DNA from: Diprion similis
Taxonomy: Eukaryota; Arthropoda; Insecta; Hymenoptera; Diprionidae
Assembly: GCF_021155765.1 (NCBI RefSeq)
Contig: NC_060110.1
Location: 5,270,001 to 5,334,000 of the forward strand
DNA length: 64,000 bases
Reading direction: 5' to 3'
The notes under the pieces were generated by a model. That model was not told where the DNA came from. It searched no databases and saw only the letters and a list, made by a program, of their open reading frames with translations. The translations under genes were made by a program, and so were the position numbers. This document shows, piece by piece, positions 51,701 through 61,750 of this stretch; position 1 is the first letter of the stretch, and each line of letters begins with the position of its first letter.

Positions 51701-52520
51701 TTACACTGAGGGCAAAAAAGCGTAAAACACGGATATCTTATTCCATCAGCATTTCCAAAAAAAAGTATTCCGATGTCCTCTCAAATTGCGACTCAAAGCG
51801 TCCAAGTAAGTACACTAAACCGAATAATTTCCCACCTCGAATACGTGGGCAGTACAAAAACGAAGAGATGCATCACACAGTTGACAGTACATACACAGCG
51901 GTCACGTACAGTCGGAAAAAAAAGTATGACACAGATGCTCTAGGTGCTGGACTCGATGTGCGCCGCAGGGACATTCGCACTCGGAACTCATAACGAGTGA
52001 TTCGCCTTTTGTATCTCGTCATATGATTTTTGTTGATTTCCAATGATTCCCTAGCAATTCCATGCAATTTTCACTGATCTCTATTGGCAATTGCACAGAA
52101 TCAAAAGAACTTTCAAAAAATCACTAAAAGTCGTTTGGAGAATCATGGTAAGAGAATTAGCCAATGTATAATGCCAAGGAATCGAAACGATTTTCGCGAT
52201 AATTTCGTCTTGTCCGAAATAGCATATTTCAGTCACTTGGCCTCCGTCGATTTCCAATTTCAATCCATATTTCATTTCGAACTGTTCCATCAGCGAGTGA
52301 CCTTCGAGGTGCGCGTATTCCATCATCCGTCAACGCGACTCACCTCGTTCGAGAACTTGATCTTGAAGGGTCTGACGGCTTCGTCAACGGACTGCTCGGT
52401 CCCCGGGCCCCACCAGGCGTCGCCGAGCTGCGGGGCCTTCTGGTTGCCACCCCGGTTAAACAGGTAAGATACTCCAAGGATCAGACTCACGCCCAGAACG
52501 GCGTACTTAACAAGAGCCAT
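42719..52520 (-). CDS. JHEH-F, divergent juvenile hormone epoxide hydrolase with KKST C-terminus
   Basis: Sixth and most divergent member, spanning 9.8 kb. Coding exons in transcript order: 52344-52520, 46805-46997, 45587-45935, 44323-44522, 43219-43453, 42719-42962; joined frame 1398 nt (465 residues). The first exon equals exons 1+2 of A-E and the third equals exons 4+5, so two introns are missing relative to its neighbours, while the remaining junctions and phases agree. The N-terminal anchor is MALVKYAVLGVSLILGVSYL; WWGPG replaces QYWGPG. HGWP is at 149-152, the nucleophile Asp at 224 (GGDWGA), Glu at 400 and His at 427 in RGGHFAAFEEP; both tyrosine motifs (SGYLHIQ, MRLYAE) are present. 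It is predicted active. The C-terminus is KKST, a match to the KKxx ER-retrieval pattern, where A-E end SSEL/STEL. Intron 1 is 5.3 kb and holds a foldback element. Exon 1 and the sequence 5' of it are GC-rich. An in-frame GTG 12 bp upstream is not preferred over the ATG. Confidence 0.87.
47507..47532 (+). repeat. Poly-A run, 26 bp
   Basis: A homopolymer in JHEH-F intron 1. It could be the tail of an old retroposed sequence, but no element body is recognisable in front of it. Confidence 0.7.
49328..49487 (+). repeat. Dispersed repeat, copy 1 (JHEH-F intron 1)
   Basis: Starts TTCAAATGACTAACGG, contains GACGGGTCGATTCT(G/A)CC and ends GGAGGGTTAA. The order of blocks recurs at 53934-54081. The ending AGGGTTAA resembles the termini of the TTAA-flanked MITE at 11056-11326, which suggests a piggyBac-related non-autonomous family, but the left end does not begin with TTAA. 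Confidence 0.5.
51018..51578. mobile_element. Foldback element in JHEH-F intron 1, about 560 bp
   Basis: Two arms of about 240 bp are imperfect inverse copies: GGAACAACCGTTTCTGAGTT (followed by ACGATTTTTTT) on the left at about 51113 pairs with its inverse at about 51453-51482, and TTTTTCTTATATTTTTTTT at about 51245 pairs with its inverse near 51344-51362. A centre of about 75 bp is unpaired. No open frame. Typical structure of a long-arm MITE. Confidence 0.7.
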
Positions 52521-52760
52521 GTCGACGACCACCGAGCTTTACTGCCAGCTTGGTACTGAGTTCTGGCGTCTCCGCGCCGTCGGTTGAACCCAAAGGCACC
52601 GGCGCCGCACGATATCGACGCCACGAATAAGGACGGGGACGAATGCGATTACGCCTCGGATGGTTGAAAGGCCAGCTATGGAACGATTGCTAAGTTTGTT
52701 TACTCGATCATGCGCGGTTTTGCTGTGCCTGCACCGCTGGCGGGTCGTCATGGCTTTCGT
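52521..52760 (-). promoter_or_regulatory. GC- and CpG-rich 5' flank of JHEH-F
   Basis: The 240 bp upstream of the JHEH-F ATG, together with exon 1, are distinctly richer in GC and CpG than the rest of the array (for example CACCGGCGCCGCACG). The other five genes have AT-rich upstream regions. This is consistent with a CpG-type promoter or 5' untranslated region; no core promoter motif was identified. Confidence 0.35.
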
Positions 52761-52976
52761 TCATGGGAATGAAGTGTTGTTTTTATTGTATTCGGGTAAT
52801 TATTTAACGAAAGGCATTTAGTTTCACCGAAACTCAATTACCGAATGAAAGTCCAGCGGATAAATTTTTTATACAGAATTTTTAGCGCTAGATATACCGG
52901 GTAACAAATTCTCCATGGATTTGAGTGATTCTGTACTTAAGGTTTTGGCCAGGTTTTCGGTTTTCAAAAAATTCGT

Positions 52977-53136
52977 GGCATTACACATTTATACTCCGAG
53001 TCAGTAATATTTTCTTGGAATGAACCATGCATACTCTAAATCATTGGTATTTTCAAGGAATGACCCGTACATACTCGAGGTTACTCGTATTCCGTTAGAA
53101 TGACACGTAAATGTCTAAAGTATGATATTTTTACGG
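52977..53136 (+). repeat. Minisatellite, four diverged 40-bp units
   Basis: Units begin at 52977, 53017, 53057 and 53097, exactly 40 bp apart. The consensus opening is GGAATGACCCnTACATACTC. The copies differ at many positions, so the array is old. No reading frame runs through it. Confidence 0.65.
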
Positions 53137-53933
53137 AAAATGCAATCGTAGGCAAGTTCGATCCACAAAATAATCAACATTTTTAGTTTGCAATTGAAAG
53201 AAAAACCGACTGACATTACATTTATGGTTTGTTATTAGGAGAAAAACTGAATCTTTTCACATTTTTTATTCATAATTATGTAGACGAAAAACTGATGCTG
53301 ATTACATTCATATTTTGTACCTCAAATATTTCTAATTACAAATCCAATTGTAACTAATATTTTTTATTCTTCTACCTGCTAATTGAAATTTTGATTTATT
53401 TTCTTCCAATTACAAATTGAATTTGTTATTTGTGATTAGAACCCAGTCAATTGAACAACCGCCCAAGATAGATACAAACACTAATTTATATATTACTTCT
53501 TTAATCATTTAAATAACGAAATTCAGAAGAATAAAATAAAATTAATGAATAAACAAATTCGGTTCAAAATTGATACTCCACGATTTTTGTTTCACTGATT
53601 ACAAATCTGAAGGCAAATTGGCGAAAATTGAATTTAGCGTATTCAATATACTGAACAAAAAAAATAAAATGAAACTATTTGGGTTTCGATGGTTTTTTAT
53701 GGTCACTGGTCATGAATCCAATTGCAGTTGTGCAAAAACTGTTCCTTATAGCTGCAGGTCAAATCTTGTAGTCCAAAGGCCAGAATAACAACAATCCATA
53801 CCACGTGAAGCAGTAATTCAAAATATCTAAAGTCATGTTTCACATAAACAAAAAGGATAATAAATGGGTATCTATACTTACTCCGTGGGTACACGTAGTT
53901 TGATCGGGTGTCAGGTCGACATTGAAGCTTGAT

Positions 53934-54081
53934 TCAAATGACTAATGGGCCATACTCATAGAAGAAACCTTAAACCCGAGTTACATCATGACTAAACTTC
54001 CGTTTGAAGCCAGAGACTGTTAAATATTAAGGCCGAAAGATGGTTGACGGGTCGATTCTACCCAATGTAACCAAGAAGGGT
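53934..54081 (+). repeat. Dispersed repeat, copy 2
   Basis: Matches 49328-49487 in block order: TTCAAATGACTAATGG, a GAAGCCAGAGACTGTTAAAT-type block, TTGACGGGTCGATTCTACCC, and the ending AGAAGGGTTAA. Confidence 0.5.
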
Positions 54082-54304
54082 TAAAAAAAATTTTTTTTAA
54101 TGCATTCATTTTGCTCAGAGAATCTGTAAAAAAAATTACCACAATTTCCAAACACATGCTGTTCGAAAGGTGTCCCGCTTGACGTAGAATGTCACTCAAA
54201 TTGGTGTTTTTGGTTCTCCGATGGGAAAGTGGAGATTAGAAAGCGCCTACAACCAAAAACGCATATCTAAAGCTTACATCAGCATACTTAGGGGTTGCGT
54301 GATC

Positions 54305-54550
54305 AGATATTACCTGCAGACCACTTCACCTTGTGAGACCTGATGCAGATAGATGTTTTTAGTTCTTCGATGAAAAAATGGACATTAGAGAGTATAAAAA
54401 ACGTAACTGCGTTTCAAATAAAACCTTCATCAATTCACTTGAAACGCGATGACGTTTTTTTATGCTCTCTAATGTCCATTTTTTCATCGAAGAACTAAAA
54501 TCACCTATTTGTACCAGGTCCCACCAGGTAACGTAATCTACAGGTAAAGT
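54305..54550. mobile_element. Foldback element, about 245 bp, with near-perfect inner stem
   Basis: The inner arms (54360-54417 and 54438-54499) are almost perfect inverses around TAGTTCTTCGATGAAAAAAT and GGACATTAGAGAGTATAAAA. The outer arms, reading TACCTGnAGA and GAGACCTGATGC on the left against the inverse of GTACCAGGTCCCAC and CTACAGGTAAAG on the right, are more diverged. A degenerate partial copy of the inner arm lies at about 54205-54245. Confidence 0.65.
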
Positions 54551-55019
54551 CATTGAGGTTGGAGGAGGGAATGAGTCCATAGACTTAAAGTGGCCATGTC
54601 CGGTTACTTGCCTAAGTTTTATTTATTCCAAATCATGATTTTTTCTGATTGGTTACGCTAATTGTGAGGAAGATTACATTACTAGAAAATTCAAGTAAAA
54701 TTCAATAACGATTTAAATATTATTGGAAGCAGAAGAAAATGTGGTACGAGCAACTATTTGGTGTAATTATTTACTAAATTTTCTGGTTGTCGCAACATTA
54801 AGTGTGTTTGTTTAGTTGACTGTAAATTTTTTAGGTTAAATAAGGGGTCAATTTATTTTTGGACCAGCATCAAGTTGTGGCAACAGTTACAAGAGAATGT
54901 AGAGCGAGACCGTAACTAATTGTAAAACAAATAGTAGGGGGTTCCAGCTGATCTGGCTGACCTACTTTTTTGCGCAACGGTCACCGATTTTGACATCATA
55001 CGGGATTTTGGTTCTTGAC

Positions 55020-55310
55020 TAACCCAAAACGATCATCTAGCGTTACAGGGTTCGATATTGAATGGTTTGGATGATATTATAACCTTTCAAAGTCTCAATC
55101 GCCGCAACTTTTCTTGGCTTAAAAGTGACTAAATTTTGAGTTTTATGGGTCATATTATAGTTTTTGAGTTATTTGAATAATTTAATGCACAAAAAAAAAT
55201 TTTTATTTCATTTGTTAATGTTTTCTGAGCTCGAAATGTGTACCAGTGAGAAGTTCTAAGGCTGGCCCCATCAAGGTCAGCCAAATTAACCCCTCTTTTA
55301 TCATAAAGTT
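55020..55310 (+). repeat. Dispersed repeat, second copy of the family at 27560-27960
   Basis: Shares GCCGCAACTTTTCTTGGCTT, a GACTAAATTTTGAG block, a GTTATTTGAATAA block and TCAAGGTCA with the JHEH-C intron copy in the same order. Non-coding. Confidence 0.5.
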
Positions 55311-56358
55311 GAAGGTTTTATCAATCGTCGTACAATCTTATTGAATTAAAAACTTTTTGGAATAAAAGGGTTTCTTTTAATTTGCCAATTTTTTAAATTT
55401 CGATCAATTTTTTATGAACACCGATATAATAATCAAGATTACGCTGAAAAAAAGTCTGGATTTGGGATACAAAGTGCAGTGCGTGTCTCCAGTAATAACT
55501 TGGAAAAAATATAAGCGCGAAACATGTTATAGCCAAAAATTTGACTGATTAGATACTGCGAGTAGTTGAGATGGATAAGCTTTACTGTTTTTATCGTTCT
55601 ACGCATATCGCACATCGCTCGATAATTTTTACTAAAAATTAATCAAATCGAAGGACGTGTCACGTTGCGTATGTATGGTGATTTACCAACGCTATTTTCT
55701 AACTTGTTTGCAGTACCAAAGTCGAGGATGAAAATTAGACGAACGTTAACATAGTTTACTGTCGCTATGTACTATCATATAGTCACATGAACCATGTGCA
55801 ATGGAAGCAAGAGAATCTCGCATTCGTTGATTTATTATGATATAAACGGTAGTACTCTGTACTGCAGACATTGGGATCCAAATAGATGATTTTTAATCTC
55901 TATATCTCCACTAAATATGACCGACTTACACCTTTCTGTTGACGATTACCTACTTTTATAAAAGTGTAACAAGGATGATTTCGGCCCATCAAAATGCAAT
56001 CCTTTCTATGAAGACGATATTATCAATTATTAAATATTTATGCAGAATTATTTAGAGCAGAGAGGTTACTACTATATACCTAATAATATTTTACACTATT
56101 TCAAAGGGTCATTCCACACGTAGATCGGATGTAAAACTATTACTTTATCGTCGTCGAAGTCCATAAGAGCTATTGTAGTAGATATATTGAGATTTTTATT
56201 ATATTTAAATAAGCTTTATCAACAGCTCGAAATTTTCACTGATGAATTTATTATTCCATTGAAGTCATTGAGTCAATATACTTTCGGCGATAATTTCCAA
56301 TAACTATTTTATCATTGTAATCAAGATCAGCGTTCGCCGATCGCACCAAATTATTTGG

Positions 56359-56385
56359 AAAAAAAAAAAAAAAAAAAAAAAAAAA
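56359..56385 (+). repeat. Poly-A run, 27 bp
   Basis: Homopolymer in the spacer, with no recognisable element next to it. Confidence 0.75.
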
Positions 56386-59245
56386 CATGAACGCGGGCGA
56401 GCCGAACGCACTTATCATCTGATACCGCGAACAAAAGCCTAAATTGGGTAACAAACTTGAAGTAACGACTCTTTTTGGTGTGTGTTGCCGGGTTAAAGTC
56501 TCTTTGTTGAGTGCATACTGAATCCGGGTGTTCAAGCGAAGTTAATTTTAGGCTAGTTTATCCGCGTCATAATCGTTAAGGGGGTCAAATATAGTAAATT
56601 GTGTTTTGCAGTTTTTACTTTTTCTGAATGATGAAATTTGTGCAAACTTTGGAATATCGCGTGTCTAGTTGTATGCGCCAAAATAGCGATTTTGGTGGTA
56701 AAGGGCCGTATATATTTTTTTTTTTCAGGATAAACGGAGTTTTCTTAAATATCGATGGATCTTTGCGTTTCAGAAGTTTTTAAAACATTTGCACTAAAAA
56801 ACAGATTTTGGCGGATACGACCTTACATCGTTATAGTTCACGAGATTTTTTCTCATAAATTCAGAGATGAAATGGCGTAACCACCAGTACTTACGACCTT
56901 CTGCCCTTAGTTGTATAATTATTCAAATCTATTTTTTTGTAACGTGTTTTAACATTTGTGGCGGAAATACGAAAAAAAATAGATATGCCCTTTTACTTTT
57001 ATACATGGTGGAAGGTCGTATATTGACGCATACGACCTTATACCATTATACACGGCTTATGACTGTGCTTGTGGGTTGAGTTTGAAAATTTTATGAAAAA
57101 GTACGAAGAATATCTAATTCAGTTACAGTAGCATACCGCAACTTCAAATCGAATCTAAACTAGCTGCAAATCCTTTAGTGTTTCCGTCAATCTTCCAAAC
57201 TTTGCTTGGTCAACTCCCAAGCACAATAACAATTCCCATTATTTCCCAAAATTTCAAGGAATGTCATTACTTCGGAAAAGTAAGAATTGTAAAATACGAT
57301 TTGCCGTATTTGACGGAGATCCGGCATCCCCTTAAGTAGCCATACATTACTATTGAACCCCGATTAGCTGTCCAGAAATAATATAACCAACTGTCTGAAG
57401 ATCAATGCAATAATATCCAGAAATGAACGATGATTTACTCAAACGCTGTATTCATCTATTCATAATTCCCCATGCTCGGAATATTATACCGGGAAATGAG
57501 TAACCAGATCCTACTAAAAACTTAACGACACAACCAAGAATCACGGGTCAGCTTATGCTTACCGTATCGATATGCTTGCTGACGCACCGACGGTTAAGGT
57601 TTCATCTTTTTCTGCATCATATACGTTAGAAAGACAGAGAAGCCTGGGATTACTGACTAAAAATCCATTGAATAAAGCCAGGGAAAAGTCAGAAAATTAT
57701 GATGGAACACAGGGAAAAACATACTTTTTTTTATAAATTGTTTTCAAATTTCAAATACGCTTCGTTAATTCAGCTTAGCTAACATTAGAAAATGATACTG
57801 TTCAATTTGTAATTATTTGTCTGAAACGATGCAATACTATTTGTTTTTTAATACAAATTTACATAACGAAGGTGCACAATTTCTGGAGCTTTTGGTCATA
57901 AATGCCAACCAACGTTACCTGAATTTCGTGAAAAAAGATGAGGGCATTCTGAATATTTTGATGGAAAAGTCGCGGAATTTTATTTGAGTAAAAACTATCT
58001 CAGGTCGCCGCAGGCACAAGTTACAACGGTTATCTGCCGACCTCACGCATACAAGTATAAACAGGTGTCTATATCTACTTGATAATGGAATGATGGGTGG
58101 GTGGCATCAGGGTTGGGCTAACAGTTACGCCGTAGGAACTTCGCAGCGATCGATAGTAACATTACATGTATAAAGGCTTAAGAAAATGTTATAGTTAGTC
58201 GCTTTCGATTGAGTAAAATATCATTTTCTATTTCCATTATCAACGCCTACACAGCAGTGATGCGGCCATGCCGCAATCGATCAAATTCTACACGCAATGC
58301 CGAATTCAAATAGCTCCAAAACAATTTTTTAGAACACAATGACGCCAAGAAATATTGTAAATGAATAAATTTCATGGCTTTTTTCTCGCATATCTAACAA
58401 AACAGTTTTCCGATATTTTTGGTCTACATTGCATGTACAATTGCACTGACTGCACTATTTTGTCAATGATAGTAAACTTTTTACTCGATTGGTAAAGATT
58501 GACCAAAGCTTCCTCCTCAGCAACTTCGTAGAAACACACGATAAGCTGTTTTCAACGGGATATTAATCTACGAATATTTTCTCGAGTGACAAACGATTGT
58601 CAAGTTTTCCGAGTAGTTTTAAATGATTTCAAGTGATTTTAAGTTATTTTTAAGTGACTGCTTTCCAAAGTGCTTTACGATTTCAACAAGTTAATACCCC
58701 GTCGACTGTAAACATCAGTTGGGGAAATTACAATATAAAAGACTTGAATGAATACCGAAAAGAGACGTGCAAGATATAACTCCGTCCGGGATGCACTTTG
58801 AAATATAATCATATTCAAATGGGCCAAAATTCACCGATGTGAACTGCTACAAGATAATTTTTATAGTAAATACAGAATGTCAATACCAAATGGTATCAGA
58901 TTAACGATGAATTGACACTAAATATAATATATAGAAGGTCACACCGAAATTCTTAACTTCCCACTTTTTTTTCTCCCAAAATAATGAAAAAATAAGGAAA
59001 GTTATTATCATCACCCGAAAAATCAAAAATTAACTTGTCTGTCTATCTGTCTGTATGTCCGTCTCCGTGTACGTATTTTGCCAGCTTAGGGAAAAAATCT
59101 TCGAGAAGACAAAGTGGGGCCCAATCTACAGCAGTGTGAGATTCTTACTGAATAAAAAACCACCTTTCATTCTTTAAGATCACTCTGTCTGCTGTTGTAT
59201 GCTGTATTACACTTCGATTCGATCTTGAGCGCATGACTTTACACT

Positions 59246-59447
59246 TTAGTACAGGTCTCTTCCTGCTCGCTCCTCAATTCGGAGTTTCTTATTCAACAGT
59301 GTGGCGAATCCGATGACCGCATTCCATTTGCAATTCCTCTTGGAAGAGAACAGCGAGGTCACAAAATATGCAATCACCAAATTTATTAAACCAGAGTAAA
59401 CAAAGTCCTTGGAGGAGACGGCTATCGATTTTCTCAGATACATCTCG
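59246..59447 (-). CDS. Weak candidate terminal exon, unrecognised
   Basis: On the minus strand an acceptor-like CTTGTTATTTAG precedes a 67-codon frame ending ERAGRDLY and a stop. It contains a hydrophobic segment (SGLINLVIAYFVTSLF) flanked by basic residues and looks more protein-like than most short frames here. No upstream exon was found, and the THAP gene on the same strand lies just upstream. I do not recognise it; it may be a chance frame, a relic exon, or an alternative 3' end. Confidence 0.2.
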
Positions 59448-59680
59448 CTAAATAACAAGATTCCGTGCAATTAGGTACTTATCATGTTTAGGAAACAGAT
59501 TGTTTCTCTGGTATAATTCTTTTTGATGTTGCACTCTGAATTCATCAATGAAAAGTAGCCCTGTGTGTACGGGTGAACAGCCATGAAATAATCTTGATTC
59601 TTCGTAGAAAATCATAATACTCTGGAACGCGAATATTCACCATCATTCAAAGCACAATCCGTATGGTTGAATATCTTTGT

Positions 59681-61750
59681 TTACGTAACCCTTCTTATGC
59701 TATTGGTATTATTTCCTTTAGCGTTGATCTCTGTGCGTTTCAATGCATTCTTCAATAACAAAATTCGATAGTGTGCACGATTATTTTCTTGTCTTAACCG
59801 ATAAATTGTTTTCTTCAAGGTCAGTAACTTTTTTTGATCATTCGAATTTGAAATGCAGTACATTTTCTTTATTTCAGCACGTTTTTCAAGTCTTGCTTTT
59901 TTTTGGAGAAGTGTTTTTTTCAGTCGCACACAGTATTCGCACCGGGTTCTTTTTGTTAGTAGCTTGCAGTAAATGCTATGCCAGTCTCCATGATTATCGC
60001 GATAAGCAGTTTCCTCCCGAAAGAGGCTTTCGTCAATTGGTCCGGTTCCTTTGCATGCGCGCATGCATTGAAATTTAAATAAGATTCCAGGTAGCAATGT
60101 GATATCTTCGGTACTCCTAAGCGCTTGCATTTCCTGTATTTCTACGGACTTCCCCTGAACCTGATAAGAGATTGTACCATTTGCATGGATAATGACACTC
60201 TTTTCTATTACGGGACTATTCGTGCCATTATTGGACATGAGTCGTATGTCTGTGAATATCCAGCAACGTTCAGTTCCTCTACATGATTCAGTTACGCACC
60301 ACATCGGTGGTAGCTTAACCAAAATATCGTTGTTTATCCATAGACCTGTATTGGAAATATTCAGGTGATTTTCTGGTCAAATGTATGTTTTTGCTTTTTA
60401 TTCATTTTCTTTGTAGTATTTTGACTAGAAATAATACTTACATGTACTAGTGATTGCTTTCAGAAACCCACTGGTACTTGATTTCATCGAATTATGTGTC
60501 TGCTGAGAAATTATGGTTTTCCTGAATGCTAAATTAGGTGAATCTTGGTAGCTTTCGGGTTCTGTCGGAAGATGCCAATGTATTTGGGGATTGTCAATTG
60601 TACTTTTCGTGACCTCTTTGTTTGTATCCAATGCTTGAAAATTAGGCTTAAGTAGTTTCTTTTTATCTATTGCAACAAATTATAAAATATATTATTAAAA
60701 AAATACAAATTACATCTGAACAAGACCAAAAGGACCAAAGCTGTGTACAAACTTTATTAATGACTCGCTATTGTTATTTTCAGTTTTGTACATACAGACA
60801 TTTTCGTTGACTTATTCAAACTGTAATCAAGAAATTCATTTATTCTATTTGAATATGGATCAAATGTTACCATACAATTCAATTCAATTTGAGTATGGAA
60901 TAAATGTGATCATCTAATTTAGTTCAATTTAACTAATTGCAAATATGCGAAAAAGCTGTTTACCTAGTATTTTGGTCTTATTCATGACCATGTATGTTTC
61001 ATCGTTAATAGGTTCCGGTTGAACGCAGGCTCTGTCTGAGTTCAACTCTGGCAATATTTCACGAAGGAGTTGAGCCTTCTCTTCTACTTCATTTACGGGT
61101 AATGGATCTAAATTGTGACCATTTTCAACTGGAAGAGATTCGAGCATTACTTAGGACATAGACATCATTCATGCAGGTTACATTCATGAAACATATTTTA
61201 AATATACCTAGTTTTTGGCATATTTACCTTCTTCATCGACACACATTCTGTCAACTGGGGAGATTTTCTTAGTCACAGCTGAAGCATTAGCATTCGATTC
61301 ATCTTTGAATATAGAGGGTAACGCTGATTCTGCTAAGCGAGGTCGCAGATATGGTGACTAAAATTTGAAAATTAGTCATATTAAGCAGAAAATCACAAAA
61401 TATCAATGTAAGATAATAAAAATTGTACCCATTCGTAGAACTTATTTTAAAACTTCAATCGAGTTGCACTGTGCGAGAGGCAAAAATTCAAGAACAGACA
61501 AATTGATTCAATTTACCTCAGCGACTACATTCCCCTGAGAATCATACTTAATCCATTTCCTGATTATGCATTCTTTGTTGAAGTGTTTCTCACAAACATA
61601 CTGGTTTGCTTTGAGTGCTACTATTCCAGGGATCTTGGCTTCCCATTGATTGCGAAGTTGTCGATTTTGCGGTACTCTAAATACTGAGCACTTTACTTTG
61701 TGATTCCTACAACCGGTCTTACATTTTGGAACAATACAGGCTTTCGGCAT
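59681..61750 (-). CDS. THAP-domain zinc-finger protein, 479 residues
   Basis: Five coding exons in transcript order: 61517-61750, 61228-61357, 60964-61149, 60442-60666, 59681-60345; joined frame 1440 nt. Residues 1-95 form a THAP DNA-binding domain: zinc ligands C5, C10, C53 and H56 (CIVPKC and CEKH), the conserved W36 and P27, and the closing motif ALPSIF at 90-95, supplied by exon 2; this supports the exon 1-2 join. The middle is acidic and low in motifs. Exon 5 encodes an unrecognised region with paired cysteines (CVTESCRGTERC, CMRAC, CEYC) and WHSIYCKLL, then a basic, leucine-rich segment ending in RLRQENNRAHY that should form a coiled coil. It is predicted to be a nuclear DNA-binding protein. 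It is too short to be an intact P-element-type THAP transposase and shows no catalytic region I can identify; a domesticated relic is possible. The exon 3 acceptor (CCTAAG) is weak. Confidence 0.75.

Larger units (their letters stand above)
52761..59245. other. Repeat-rich spacer between THAP gene and JHEH-F
   Basis: No supported gene over about 6.5 kb. Contents listed separately: a 40-bp tandem repeat, a dispersed repeat copy, a foldback element and an A27 run. In addition, two TACGACCTT-containing blocks at about 56818-56845 and 57030-57055 resemble each other (TACGACCTTAnAncnTTATA), and 58957-59060 has a tract of TCTGTCTGTATGTCCGTC type sequence. Confidence 0.45.

Noticed and set aside
59681-61750. 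Intact P-element-type THAP transposon
   Set aside because: The predicted protein is 479 residues, shorter than THAP transposases, with no catalytic region or terminal inverted repeats identified.
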